Assembly: GCA_014376935.1 (NCBI GenBank)
Contig: JACMQO010000169.1
Coordinates: 1-62,934 of the forward strand
From: Bdellovibrio sp.
GTDB taxonomy: Bacteria; Bdellovibrionota; Bdellovibrionia; Bdellovibrionales; Bdellovibrionaceae
Reading direction: 5' to 3'
DNA: 62,934 nucleotides
In this document: piece by piece, positions 17,527 to 26,241 of the stretch
Numbering within the stretch: the first letter of the stretch is position 1
How the letters are laid out: each line of letters begins with the position of its first letter
Position numbers and translations under genes: made by a program
Notes under the pieces: model-generated
Database searches by the model: none
What the model saw: the letters and a program-made list of their open reading frames with translations, nothing else
Told to the model about the DNA's origin: nothing

Positions 17527-18144
17527 GTGCGTTGCAAATATTTTATTCTGACTTTACTTTGTTTTTCTTACGCGGGCGCTGAAATGATAGAGCCTCTGGT
17601 CGATGTAAATACAAAACAAGAAGAGTTTAACAGGGTGACGATTCACCGAGGCCTAGCTGTATTTCTAGCAACTAATATCGGGTCTATTTTTGGAAGCTCC
17701 TACGTCAATTTTGATGGAACTCCTTCTACCGTAAGCTTATTAGGTTCTTACGTTTCAAAGGATCTATCGATAGCTTTTGATCTGGGCTTCGGGATGCAGT
17801 CACAAGTTTTTGCGACTAACTACGCCACAAATAAATTACCTGCGAACGGATTATTCGAAGCGGCAGCCCGGTTTCAATTTCGAAATCGATTGCAAGCGGG
17901 TGTCGTATTTGATCAATTCTTTAATGCGGCAGAAAAATTCAATTCGAATCAAGCCGACGCGCAGTTCGCAGGCGTTCAGGCTTTGCATGAATTTGGCTTC
18001 GGCAATAAATTCATTGGTCGCGTCGGTGCGCGAATGATGACGGGTCTTAACATTGATCAAGACCGAATTAATATTGTCGCTTTAGAATTTCAAGTGGGTT
18101 GGGGCCAATCTTTAAATTCGACATCATTAGATACGTATTATTAG
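17527..18144 (+). CDS. Exported beta-rich (outer-membrane-like) protein
   Basis: GTG start with AAGAGGG five bases upstream. A signal peptide (MRCKYFILTLLCFSYAGA) precedes about 185 residues rich in alternating beta strands (IAFDLGFGMQSQ, FEAAARFQFRNRLQAGVVF, NIVALEFQVGWGQS). The pattern suggests a small outer-membrane barrel, though the last residue is Tyr rather than Phe. It opposes the BON/DUF1345 operon across a 259-base divergent intergenic region. No family was recognised. Confidence 0.6.
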   Translation: MRCKYFILTLLCFSYAGAEMIEPLVDVNTKQEEFNRVTIHRGLAVFLATNIGSIFGSSYVNFDGTPSTVSLLGSYVSKDLSIAFDLGFGMQSQVFATNYATNKLPANGLFEAAARFQFRNRLQAGVVFDQFFNAAEKFNSNQADAQFAGVQALHEFGFGNKFIGRVGARMMTGLNIDQDRINIVALEFQVGWGQSLNSTSLDTYY

Positions 18145-18294
18145 GTTCATATTTTCGTGTGACATATTGTCACGGCGAACGGAATAAATCCTTTTTTTAG
18201 AGCCTCGACTCTTAACAGCTCGTTGCAGTTCTATTTGACCGTGGGTTTAAGTTTGCAGTTGATAAACTTTGTGATTAACAAAAGGAATCAACTG

Positions 18295-18960
18295 ATGGAA
18301 AGTTTTTCAACTAAAACAGACGCACAAATTCAACAAGATGTGATCAATGAATTAAATTGGGATCAAAGTTTGATTTCTAGCGATGTCAGCGTCACGGCAG
18401 ATGATGGCGTCATTACGCTACGTGGTACTGTTCCGCATTATTCAGATAAACAAATCGCTGAAGTGGCTGCAAAACGCGTTAGTGGCGTGCGTGCTGTGGC
18501 CGAAGAAATCGAAGTGAAACTTTTAGAACCTAACGAGCGCACGGATGAAGAAATTGCTCGAATGGCCTTAAACGCTTTTGATTGGAATTATTCTGTTCCG
18601 AAAGGAATCCAAGTCACCGTCGAAAAAGGTTGGGTTACCTTAACCGGCGAAGCTGAATGGGAATACCAAAGAAACGCAGCAAAAAATTCAGTCATGCAAT
18701 TATTAGGTGTCGTGGCCGTAAGTAATCGCATCACGATCAAACAAAAAGCCCAACCCTCAGATATTAAATTAAGAATTGAAGAGGCTTTGGCTAGGTCAGC
18801 CGTTGTTGAAAGTAAAAATATCACCGTGGCCGTTCTTGGCAACACGGTCACATTGAGCGGAGATTTAGACTCAAGTGCAGAAATCGAAGATGCACGAAGT
18901 GCGGCTTGGAATGCCCCGGGCGTTATGCATGTGACGAATTTATTAAGAGTCGTTCAGTAA
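18295..18960 (+). CDS. Triple BON-domain protein A
   Basis: The ATG at 18295 is chosen for its AAGGA site, giving 221 residues without a signal peptide. Three BON domains follow one another (about 8-76, 84-150, 153-221), each with the VTLxGxV core and a GVxxVxNxI end. The protein is close in layout to the next gene and to the single-BON protein at 16950, so the set arose by duplication. A role in envelope or osmotic stress is inferred from the family. Confidence 0.88.
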   Translation: MESFSTKTDAQIQQDVINELNWDQSLISSDVSVTADDGVITLRGTVPHYSDKQIAEVAAKRVSGVRAVAEEIEVKLLEPNERTDEEIARMALNAFDWNYSVPKGIQVTVEKGWVTLTGEAEWEYQRNAAKNSVMQLLGVVAVSNRITIKQKAQPSDIKLRIEEALARSAVVESKNITVAVLGNTVTLSGDLDSSAEIEDARSAAWNAPGVMHVTNLLRVVQ

Positions 18961-19010
18961 TCAACCGGATTGTTCAGAAGTTGAATAATTCTAATAGAAG
19001 GAAAATTTGT

Positions 19011-19670
19011 ATGTTTAATTTATTCGGAAAATCAGATGCTGAAGTCAAACAAGACGTTATCAACGAATTGATGTGGGACCCGAGCGTGAATTCTTCAGAG
19101 GTCAAAGTGATTGCCAGCAAGGGGATCGTCACATTAAGCGGTAGCGTGCCCCATTACATCGAAAAACGCGCAGCCGAACAAGCCACGCAAAGAGTTGGCG
19201 GTGTTCGCGCCGTTGCCGATGAACTTCAAGTCAAAAGTATTTTCGATAAAACAGATGAAGATATTGCCGTTGCCGCGTTAGAAGCATTAGCAAACAGTCA
19301 TATGGTTCCTGAGCATCTTCGTGTCGCGGTCGAAAAAGGGTGGATTACTTTAAGTGGTGAAGCCGATTGGCATTACCAACGAGCAGCTGCCATGGATGCG
19401 GTCAGTAAACTTTTAGGAGTATCGGGCGTCACAAATGGCATAACGATCAAAGAAAGAATCCAGTCCGCCGATGTTAAAACGCTGATTGAGCAAGCGCTAA
19501 AACGAACGGCTGAAGAAGAAGGAAAAAATATTTTAGTCTCTGTTCAGGGTAATAAAATAACTTTATCTGGAACAGTTCATTCCTTTGCTGAAAGTGACGT
19601 GGCCCGCCATGCCGCTTGGAATGCTCCAGGTGTCATGAATGTCGAAAATAATCTTAAAATTTTTCAGTAA
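19011..19670 (+). CDS. Triple BON-domain protein B
   Basis: The ATG at 19011 has AGAAGGA upstream. The 219-residue product repeats the three-BON layout of the previous gene and is similar through all three domains (for example ITLSGEADWHYQRAAA versus VTLTGEAEWEYQRNAA). Tandem paralogy is therefore visible in the sequence. It lacks a signal peptide. It is probably cotranscribed with the genes around it. Confidence 0.88.
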   Translation: MFNLFGKSDAEVKQDVINELMWDPSVNSSEVKVIASKGIVTLSGSVPHYIEKRAAEQATQRVGGVRAVADELQVKSIFDKTDEDIAVAALEALANSHMVPEHLRVAVEKGWITLSGEADWHYQRAAAMDAVSKLLGVSGVTNGITIKERIQSADVKTLIEQALKRTAEEEGKNILVSVQGNKITLSGTVHSFAESDVARHAAWNAPGVMNVENNLKIFQ

Positions 19671-19685
19671 CCCCAAGGATATTCT

Positions 19686-20204
19686 ATGAAAAAAAATAAT
19701 GACTTAGCTATTATTAATAAAAAGCCACGTAAAGAATCATTCTTACGAAAAGTAGCCCGAGCTTTGATGGCCGTCACACCGAAGTCTGTCATATTAGAAG
19801 TGCTCGAGATCGCAAAAATTCCAAAAATTTCGAAGCATCAGCAGCAACGTCAAGATCAAACACCCAAACCGTGGACGAATTTTCGATCTAGAATGCATTC
19901 TTATGATGGTGTTGTGTTCGTTTCGCCAGATCATGGTCAGCCCGAATTTGATTCCGAAGATGGGGTTGTGATTAGTATTTCTGTGGGACTTGCTGAGTCA
20001 ATAAATCCAATGAATAGAGCGGTTCAATCTTTAGTCTTTTTAAATGTGCCGACAATGCAGAAGCCAGAAACATATTTGGGCCAATCAGCCCAACTTTTTG
20101 AAACCAACGATAATCTATCAAACGAGCGTTCGGCTAACTTCTTAAAAGACTTTATGACTAATTTTTTAAAGCAAGAAATGAAAACGAAAGCCGTGGTTAT
20201 TTAA
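19686..20204 (+). CDS. Hypothetical protein
   Basis: The 172-residue protein starts with a basic, unstructured stretch (KKNNDLAIINKKPRKES). A possible compact domain lies at about 75-145, with SYDGVVFVSPDHGQPEFDSEDG. No signal peptide, membrane span or known motif was recognised. Its stop is directly followed by the CHAD gene ATG and it lies 15 bases after the BON gene, so it belongs to the stress-island operon. Confidence 0.6.
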   Translation: MKKNNDLAIINKKPRKESFLRKVARALMAVTPKSVILEVLEIAKIPKISKHQQQRQDQTPKPWTNFRSRMHSYDGVVFVSPDHGQPEFDSEDGVVISISVGLAESINPMNRAVQSLVFLNVPTMQKPETYLGQSAQLFETNDNLSNERSANFLKDFMTNFLKQEMKTKAVVI

Positions 20205-21041
20205 ATGGAAAGAAGTCACGCTTTAAGCAAATCATTGAAAACAACTTGGAAACAGTATGAAGATAAAGTTCATTTAGCCAAGGACAGTCAGTCGTCAAAA
20301 AATATTCACCAACTACGTATTTCGACTCAAAAATTAGAAGCCATTTTAACGTTAATTAATAGCATTAATCTAACTCATGGCTCAAACAGTATCGTTTACC
20401 TGATAAAAAAAGTACGTAAAAGTTTAGGACCGCTGCGTGACTTACAGGTTGAGGCGACGGCTTTTAGTCGGCTGAACGAACAAAAACTCAAAGGTGAAAA
20501 GCTAAATCTATTTTCAAAATTCTTTAATTTGCAAAAAGTGAAAGCGCAGAAAAAAGCGGCTCATTCATTGGAAGACATCTCATTAAAGCATGATAAAATA
20601 AGAGTTCTTAAGCTGGCTCAAAAACTATCGCTGATAGAAAGCAAAAAAAATAAGTACAAAATACAAGATCAAATGGATCATCAATTAAAAAAAACTGTCA
20701 TTAAAATTAACAAAGATTTAAAAAAAATAAATCCATGTGAAGTAAAGCAAATACATAAATTTCGAATTAAAGTTAAAAAACTACGTTACCAGCAAGAGTG
20801 TTTAAATTCTTTGCCAGATCGTCTTTTGATCGATTTTGAAAATATCAAAGACGTACAAGATATCGCCGGACGAATTCAAAATGAGACCGTCTTGATAAAA
20901 ACACTTGATAAATTTTTATCCAAAAAGAAAAACTGCGAAGATCAAAAAATTATTAAGTTTCGTGAAGACCTTGTGATTAGTCAGGCCAAGCACATCAAAA
21001 AAGATTTCTCGAAAATAACCCCATTTGAATGGGCTACTTAA
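20205..21041 (+). CDS. CHAD-domain protein
   Basis: The 278-residue, Lys-rich all-helical protein has the paired CHAD signatures: IHQLRISTQKLEAI and RKSLGPLRDLQ in the first half, KQIHKFRIKVKKLRYQ and IKDVQDIAGRIQNE in the second. CHAD domains bind polyphosphate through conserved basic and histidine residues. No adjacent CYTH domain or polyphosphate kinase is present. The ATG follows the preceding stop with no gap, indicating coupling. Confidence 0.85.
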   Translation: MERSHALSKSLKTTWKQYEDKVHLAKDSQSSKNIHQLRISTQKLEAILTLINSINLTHGSNSIVYLIKKVRKSLGPLRDLQVEATAFSRLNEQKLKGEKLNLFSKFFNLQKVKAQKKAAHSLEDISLKHDKIRVLKLAQKLSLIESKKNKYKIQDQMDHQLKKTVIKINKDLKKINPCEVKQIHKFRIKVKKLRYQQECLNSLPDRLLIDFENIKDVQDIAGRIQNETVLIKTLDKFLSKKKNCEDQKIIKFREDLVISQAKHIKKDFSKITPFEWAT

Positions 21042-21066
21042 AACGATCAAAGAAAGAAGGTTCTTC

Positions 21067-21456
21067 ATGGTAAATTATTATTGGACAGATTGGTACGCAG
21101 GATGGGGTTGGATGCTTTGGCTTGGAATGGTGCTTTTAGTTTTCTCTTCATTCGGAAACTGGGGCTATTCGTATACCTCACATCGTCGATTTAGAGACAC
21201 GCTTCTAGGTAAAGACGCACTTGAAATTTTAACAGCTAGGTACGCATCTGGTTTAGTTAATCAGCAAGAGTTTTTCCGGATGAAAGAAGAGATTCTTTTG
21301 ACCGTCAAAGAACGCGCCCAACTTTTTAAAACAAAAGATCAAAGCACGTCTTCAAAACAGTTTCAAAGCGACCGCGAACAGCACTATGACATGGATGGCG
21401 TCACGCGAAGAAACGGCAAAGTCGTCGTTAAATCCGATGCCCAGTTTATAAAGTAG
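21067..21456 (+). CDS. Membrane protein with SHOCT domain
   Basis: The ATG at 21067 is supported by AGAAGG seven bases upstream. The 129-residue protein has a Trp-rich N-terminus and one membrane helix (WMLWLGMVLLVFSSFGNWGY). A short SHOCT-type helix pair follows (DALEILTARYASGLVNQQEF at about 60-80). SHOCT domains are thought to mediate oligomerisation. It sits in the BON/CHAD/DUF883 run. Confidence 0.75.
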   Translation: MVNYYWTDWYAGWGWMLWLGMVLLVFSSFGNWGYSYTSHRRFRDTLLGKDALEILTARYASGLVNQQEFFRMKEEILLTVKERAQLFKTKDQSTSSKQFQSDREQHYDMDGVTRRNGKVVVKSDAQFIK

Positions 21457-21539
21457 AAAATACAAATTTGCTTTTGCATTTTATTTAATAGAAAACAAAT
21501 GCATTTCAATTATGAAATGCTAAAAAAAAGGAAAATACC

Positions 21540-21818
21540 ATGTCAAACATGACAAAAGAAAGTTTAGATCACGCAGGACCGGCTCACTCTGATTTTAAAG
21601 GAAAGTTTAATTCATTCGAGTCCAAAGTTGAATCTTTAGCTCATGACGGCGAAAAAAGAATTGCCGACAGCGCAAAAAAATTGATGAAAGAGTCTTCAAG
21701 CTACGTTGAATCAAGCAGACAGTTCGTCAAAGAAAATCCAGTGAAATGCTTAGCGATTGCGGCCGCAATCGGAGCCACAGCGGGTAGTCTTGGCGCAATT
21801 CTTTTACGTAAAAAATAA
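21540..21818 (+). CDS. DUF883/ElaB-YqjD-like membrane-anchored protein
   Basis: The 92-residue protein has a long amphipathic helix (about 20-70) and a C-terminal anchor: NPVKCLAIAAAIGATAGSLG followed by AILLRKK. This is the standard layout of DUF883 proteins such as YqjD and ElaB, which tether to the inner membrane and have been linked to ribosome hibernation. AAGGA precedes the ATG. Its presence supports a stationary-phase or stress role for the island. Confidence 0.82.
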   Translation: MSNMTKESLDHAGPAHSDFKGKFNSFESKVESLAHDGEKRIADSAKKLMKESSSYVESSRQFVKENPVKCLAIAAAIGATAGSLGAILLRKK

Positions 21819-21839
21819 CAATCAAGCCGAGGTGGCGCC

Positions 21840-22934
21840 ATGCTTAAAAATGAAAAAGATCACGATGTTGTAAAAAAAATAGAACTGGGTCCGTTTCCCT
21901 ATGAAGGCATGGCGGCGACCAATGCGACAGGTGATCACACGCTGATGAAGTTAGAAAGACGGGCTTTGCAGCCGAAAGATGTCGCGATTAAGGTTTTATA
22001 TTGCGGAATATGTCACTCTGATATTCACACGATTCGTCAGGACTGGGGCCCGATCAAGTATCCTCAGATCACCGGGCATGAACTTGCGGGCGAAGTGGTT
22101 GCCGTCGGTTCAAGTGTTAGTAAATTTAAAGTCGGTTCAAAAGTTGGAGTCGGTTGCATGGTAAATTCGTGCCGGCACTGTGATCCGTGCACAAATGGTT
22201 TTGAGCAGTATTGCGAAAATGGCAGTGTTTCAACTTACGCCGCCGAAGACCGTGATGGATCAATCACGCAGGGCGGATATTCTACACTGAACGTCGTCGA
22301 CGAAGATTTTGTGATACGTATTCCGGATCAAATTGATTTGGCCGAGGCAGGGCCAATGATGTGCGCGGGGATTACGGTGTATTCTCCGCTACGGCATTGG
22401 AGTGTTGGGCCAGGGCAAAAGATTGCGATCGTCGGCATGGGCGGTTTGGGTCACATGGGCGTTAAGATCGCAACGGCAATGGGTGCTGAAGTTACGGTGA
22501 TCACAACGACAAAAGATAAAACAGAAGATGCGATCCGTTTTGGTGCAAAAAACGTTATTCTCAACGAAGACGCGACTGATTTTTCGAAATACAAAAGATC
22601 TTTTGATTTTATGCTTGATACCATCCCTTACCAGCACGATATCGAGAAGTTACTTCCGATGCTGAAAATGAATTCCACACTTTGTATCGTGGGAATCGGA
22701 AAAGTGACCGAGCCACACCAGGTGGGTCCGTTTTCACTTTTAAAATCACGTAGTTCGCTTTCAAGTTCTGGAATCGGTGGAATACGAGAAACCCAAGAAC
22801 TTATCGATTTTTGTGCACTTCACAAAATAAAACCAGAGATTAAAAAAATTCCAATGACCCAGATTGATGCGGCTTGGAAAAATATTTTTGATAAAAAGGC
22901 ACGCTATCGGTTTGTGATAGATATGAAAATGTAA
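21840..22934 (+). CDS. Zinc-dependent NAD(P) alcohol dehydrogenase, YahK type (second copy)
   Basis: The 364-residue paralogue of the enzyme at 729-1775 keeps the catalytic-zinc CGICHSDIH and GHELAGEV, the structural-zinc cysteines (SCRHCDPC plus a later YC) and the nucleotide motif GMGGLGHMG. It has about 20 extra N-terminal residues. Aldehyde reduction is the likely activity. It follows the DUF883 gene by 21 bases, so here the dehydrogenase is embedded in the stress island, unlike the isolated first copy. Confidence 0.92.
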   Translation: MLKNEKDHDVVKKIELGPFPYEGMAATNATGDHTLMKLERRALQPKDVAIKVLYCGICHSDIHTIRQDWGPIKYPQITGHELAGEVVAVGSSVSKFKVGSKVGVGCMVNSCRHCDPCTNGFEQYCENGSVSTYAAEDRDGSITQGGYSTLNVVDEDFVIRIPDQIDLAEAGPMMCAGITVYSPLRHWSVGPGQKIAIVGMGGLGHMGVKIATAMGAEVTVITTTKDKTEDAIRFGAKNVILNEDATDFSKYKRSFDFMLDTIPYQHDIEKLLPMLKMNSTLCIVGIGKVTEPHQVGPFSLLKSRSSLSSSGIGGIRETQELIDFCALHKIKPEIKKIPMTQIDAAWKNIFDKKARYRFVIDMKM

Positions 22935-23066
22935 GTGAATAACGTAAGATCCAATTCGGATAAATTTTTAAAATTAATCGAGAATATGACTAAGCCGCCA
23001 GTGTCGAAAACGGCCACGGCTTAAAACATTAAATGAACCATGTTAAATAAGTAAAGAGGGAAAACC

Positions 23067-23360
23067 GTGGGTAAAGATAAAAGTTTAGAAGATACAATAT
23101 CTGAAAGCGAATACACGATGCGAATGAAGTCGGCTTCATCAAATCCAGAAGATGACAGCCCCGGCGATTCTGAATCGGATGCGGGCGCCGAGTTTGAAAT
23201 GGGGTTAGAGTACTTACCAGATGAAAGCAATGACTACGAAGTGCCAAAAGAAGAAGTTCTTGACCATCCCATAAAAAAAGTTTCAGATCAATCCAGTGTT
23301 ATTTCATCCGAACAGCCGGCACCGTGGATGGATCGCAGTAAATCTTCAAGCACCAATTAG
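23067..23360 (+). CDS. Acidic disordered protein
   Basis: GTG start with AAAGAGGG upstream. The 97 residues are rich in Glu, Asp, Ser and Pro (SSNPEDDSPGDSESDAG) with no hydrophobic core, so the protein is probably intrinsically disordered and cytoplasmic. The next gene, a histidine kinase, starts 27 bases downstream and may be cotranscribed. No family recognised. Confidence 0.65.
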   Translation: MGKDKSLEDTISESEYTMRMKSASSNPEDDSPGDSESDAGAEFEMGLEYLPDESNDYEVPKEEVLDHPIKKVSDQSSVISSEQPAPWMDRSKSSSTN

Positions 23361-23387
23361 ACAGATCAAGCTAGAAAGGGTTCAAGC

Positions 23388-24578
23388 GTGTTGTTGGATT
23401 TCTTAAAAGAGCATAAGAATGAAATTCTTGAAATTGCAAAAACAGAATCGCTATCGATTGCAGGGGTACGCCCAACTTCAGATCAACTGCAGGCGGGGCT
23501 TCCTATTTTCTTTCAACAAATTGTAGGTATACTAGATACCGAAAATAACAAATCGCCCTACTCAGCGGTGAATATAGATACTCAAGCCCGAGTAAAAGCC
23601 GCGAATGACTCTGACGAGGTCGCTATGGCCACAGAATCGGGTCACCCCGGTGACGTTGTGATTGCAAAATCAGGCGGAGCCCTTGGCGTTGAACTATTTC
23701 GACTGGGTTACACGTTGTCGCATGTTGTTCATACATATGGATCTTTGTGTCAGGCCATTACCGGGCTTGCGGTTAAGAAATTGTTTGATATCGATTCTTT
23801 AGAATTTCGCAGTTTGAATCGATGTCTAGACGTTGCGATCGCCGGCGCCGTCACGGAATACGAAAAGCTTCGCGAATTGCAAGATAGAAATGACGAAATA
23901 AAGCGGTGTGGTTTTTTCGCGCATGAACTTCGAAATTCACTTGGAACTGCGATGATCTCATTCCAACTAATGAAAAGTGGCGAAGTCGGTTTATCCGGAA
24001 ACGTCGGTCAAGTGATGGAGCGAAGTTTAAAACGAATGGAAGAACTGATCGCACGATCGCTGGCCGAAGTTAAGCTTTTAGCGGGGAAACCCGTACTCGA
24101 TATTCAGAACATCAACTTATTATTGCTTCTTGATCAATTGATCGTGACGGCCAATGTCGAAGCCAAAGCGCGACGACAAATATTAGAAGTTCATATTAAT
24201 CCGGATTTAAATGTTAAGGCCGATGCCCAGTATTTTGATTCGGCCGTTTCAAATTTAATTCAAAATGCGATGAAATACACGCGTGACGGCGGTCAAATTC
24301 AAATCCGCGCTTATTCGATGGGTGATGACGTGATCGTCGAAGTCGAAGACGAATGCGGAGGTCTTTTGGTCAATGAACCCGAAGATCTTTTTAAACCCTT
24401 TGTCCAAAATAATGAAAACCGAAAAGGACTTGGCTTAGGTTTATCGTTAGCTCGAAAAGCCATTGAGCTTCATCACGGAACGATTCGGGCTCGAAATTTA
24501 CCAGGAAAGGGTTGCGTGTTTACGATTCAGTTGCCGAAGGTTTTCAACCCTCAATTTGTGGCAAACACTCACATTTAA
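23388..24578 (+). CDS. Soluble sensor histidine kinase
   Basis: The 396-residue kinase has a GTG start with GAAAGGG upstream and no membrane span. Residues 1-165 form a helical input domain of the RsbR-N-like kind. The phosphoacceptor is His179 in FFAHELRNSLG. The ATPase domain shows the N-box NLIQNAMKYT, a G1-like VEDECGG and the G2 box GLGLGLSLARKA. It should autophosphorylate and signal to a response regulator, but none is adjacent. The protein with the RsbW-like fold at 3631 is a possible functional relative. Confidence 0.85.
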   Translation: MLLDFLKEHKNEILEIAKTESLSIAGVRPTSDQLQAGLPIFFQQIVGILDTENNKSPYSAVNIDTQARVKAANDSDEVAMATESGHPGDVVIAKSGGALGVELFRLGYTLSHVVHTYGSLCQAITGLAVKKLFDIDSLEFRSLNRCLDVAIAGAVTEYEKLRELQDRNDEIKRCGFFAHELRNSLGTAMISFQLMKSGEVGLSGNVGQVMERSLKRMEELIARSLAEVKLLAGKPVLDIQNINLLLLLDQLIVTANVEAKARRQILEVHINPDLNVKADAQYFDSAVSNLIQNAMKYTRDGGQIQIRAYSMGDDVIVEVEDECGGLLVNEPEDLFKPFVQNNENRKGLGLGLSLARKAIELHHGTIRARNLPGKGCVFTIQLPKVFNPQFVANTHI

Positions 24579-24613
24579 AATCAACCCAACAGAATGTGCT
24601 TGCGCGATGAGGC

Positions 24614-24961
24614 TTAAGCGAATTTTAGTTTAACGTCAGGGTGAATCTTAGCTAACAGATCAAGTAGTTTGTCGATTGTGAAGCGTTCGTGATTGTAATG
24701 TAAGATTTCGCTAACCCTAGAATCGGTTACTCCTAATCGATGCGCCAGTTCACGTTGGCTTATGTCGGCGTTAGCTCGGTACTTAATGAAGTGAGCGCAT
24801 AATTCATGTTTTGTGCGTTCAACAGCACCTGCACTAGCAGGCAACATTTTTGATACTGGTTTGTTGCTAAGCTTTTTATCGATTTGTTTAAATTGTTTTT
24901 CCGATGGCCAGCCAGGTGGAGGAGTTTTACTTATTTTATTAGGACGTTTTACTTTTTTCAT
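24614..24961 (-). CDS. XRE/HigA-like helix-turn-helix antitoxin
   Basis: The 115-residue protein ends in an HTH domain (ISQRELAHRLGVTDSRVSEI) followed by a helix ending in PDVKLKFA. It matches the HTH antitoxins of RelE/HigB-type modules. Its ATG overlaps the TGA of a short upstream frame (ATGA), and AGGAGG lies seven bases before it. That coupling is the usual toxin-first order. The partner looks degraded, so the antitoxin may be orphaned. Confidence 0.75.
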   Translation of the reverse strand: MKKVKRPNKISKTPPPGWPSEKQFKQIDKKLSNKPVSKMLPASAGAVERTKHELCAHFIKYRANADISQRELAHRLGVTDSRVSEILHYNHERFTIDKLLDLLAKIHPDVKLKFA

Positions 24962-25145
24962 TTTGACCTCCTAGAGGCGTTGCGTACTCCGATATAGCTA
25001 TTATCACTAGGAATGACCAAGATAAGTCGGTAGTACTTCTTTCGCCGTTCCATATCAATTTCGTAATAACAAAAACTATTCGTTTAAGTTGTTGATTTTT
25101 CACAGGTACCTTCAATTTAATGAGCTTTGTACACTGCTTATTCAA
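24958..25145 (-). pseudogene. Degraded gene coupled to the antitoxin, probable toxin remnant
   Basis: The frame ending at 24958 overlaps the antitoxin start and encodes 31 residues from ATG 25053 (MERRKKYYRLILVIPSDN, then SYIGVRNA). Upstream, the same frame is closed by TAA. The neighbouring frame carries KLIKLKVPVKNQQLKR, which joins naturally to NSFCYYEID, implying one frameshift. No toxin family could be confirmed. The toxin assignment rests on position and coupling only. Confidence 0.4.
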
Positions 25146-25220
25146 AAATGGTACTAGGTTGGGCCTTATTAGATGTGATTTTTAGCTGACTGCTGTTCCG
25201 AACATCGGGCTTATAAGTCG

Positions 25221-25252
25221 AATATCCGCCACTATAAAAAAAGGCGGATATT
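25221..25252. terminator. 10-bp hairpin after the hypothetical gene
   Basis: AATATCCGCC and GGCGGATATT pair perfectly around a 12-base A/T-rich loop, two bases beyond the leftward stop at 25255. The GC-rich stem suits a terminator, but the T-run is in the loop rather than after the stem. Confidence 0.4.
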
Positions 25253-25254
25253 TG

Positions 25255-25566
25255 CTAAGCGTCGACCGACATGTCTAGCTTCAGCGGCACACGCAGAAAA
25301 TCAGCGAACTCTTTTATTTGCGTGGTGGCGTTGATGTATTTCTGATCGTCACGACTGTTACTTATAGCCTCAGAAAAAACAGGGAGTAGTGATCGCTTTG
25401 CGTCCTTCATCAAAAGATGGCATTCGATATAGCCCGAACCGCGACCCGGGGTTAACATCGTAAAATCTGTGCCTTTTAAAATATCGTCAATAAATAGAAA
25501 GGTATCTTTTTGTAAAATTATGTAGACGGGTTTGTTTTCTTTTTTAAGAAAATGAAGTGGTACCAC
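25255..25566 (-). CDS. Hypothetical protein
   Basis: The 103-residue product has a GTG start. Its sequence (PVYIILQKDTFLFIDDILKG, GSGYIECHLLM, VFSEAISNSRDDQK) looks like a small soluble alpha/beta protein without known motifs. It ends next to a hairpin (25221-25252). Function unknown. Confidence 0.5.
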   Translation of the reverse strand: MVPLHFLKKENKPVYIILQKDTFLFIDDILKGTDFTMLTPGRGSGYIECHLLMKDAKRSLLPVFSEAISNSRDDQKYINATTQIKEFADFLRVPLKLDMSVDA

Positions 25567-25776
25567 AGAGCCTGGGTCATCTTAAAACGGAGCATATATT
25601 TCTTGATAGAACGCGTGAAACGAAGAAAGTTCTGGTACCTCGGCGGCGGCCTTTGGTTTAAAAATATTTTTAAGTCATTAAAAAGTTCTTGGCCCTGCCA
25701 AAGGCCGGACTTAACCAATTATTCGCTTTTGAAGAAAATGATGTTAAGCTATGCTAACTTCAGAAAGAGTCTAAAA

Positions 25777-26166
25777 ATGAAATCGATTTCGCAATCAAAT
25801 AAAGAAAAAATTTGTGAATTATGCGGTCGTTCTTTCGAATACCGCAAAAAATGGGAAAAGAACTGGGATCAAGTCAAATTTTGCAGCGATCGCTGCCGGG
25901 CTCAAAGTAAAGGGGCCAGTCAAAAAAGAATCACCGAATTTAAAATAAAAATTGTAGACTTGCTTCAGCTCAGATCAACAGGTAAGACCATTTGCCCATC
26001 AGAAATTTTACAAGACGATGAAAAGCAAGATGTTAAAGTGATGGAGATGGTTCGCCAAGCGGCTCGGTTATTGGTTTCAGAAGGAGTCATAGAGATTCTT
26101 CAAAAATCAAAAGTCGTAGACCCAAGCGACTTTCGGGGACCCATACGTTTGCGTCTAAAAAGCTAA
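25777..26166 (+). CDS. DUF2256-DUF3253 fusion protein
   Basis: Starting at ATG 25777, residues 8-45 form a zinc-ribbon-like DUF2256 (ICELCGRSFEYRKKW and VKFCSDRCR, with four Cys). Residues 55-129 form a DUF3253 winged-helix-like domain (ICPSEILQDDEKQ, VRQAARLLVSEGVIEI, DFRGPIRLRL). Both families often neighbour photolyase/cryptochrome genes, and here CRY-DASH follows 75 bases downstream. Longer upstream starts overlap the hypothetical gene on the other strand and add nothing recognisable. Confidence 0.82.
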   Translation: MKSISQSNKEKICELCGRSFEYRKKWEKNWDQVKFCSDRCRAQSKGASQKRITEFKIKIVDLLQLRSTGKTICPSEILQDDEKQDVKVMEMVRQAARLLVSEGVIEILQKSKVVDPSDFRGPIRLRLKS

Positions 26167-26241
26167 GATTTATTGTCGATTAGCAAAAATAAACGTTAGT
26201 CGATGTAAAATTAAGATGGAAGCAGTTATTGTTTTCAAACC

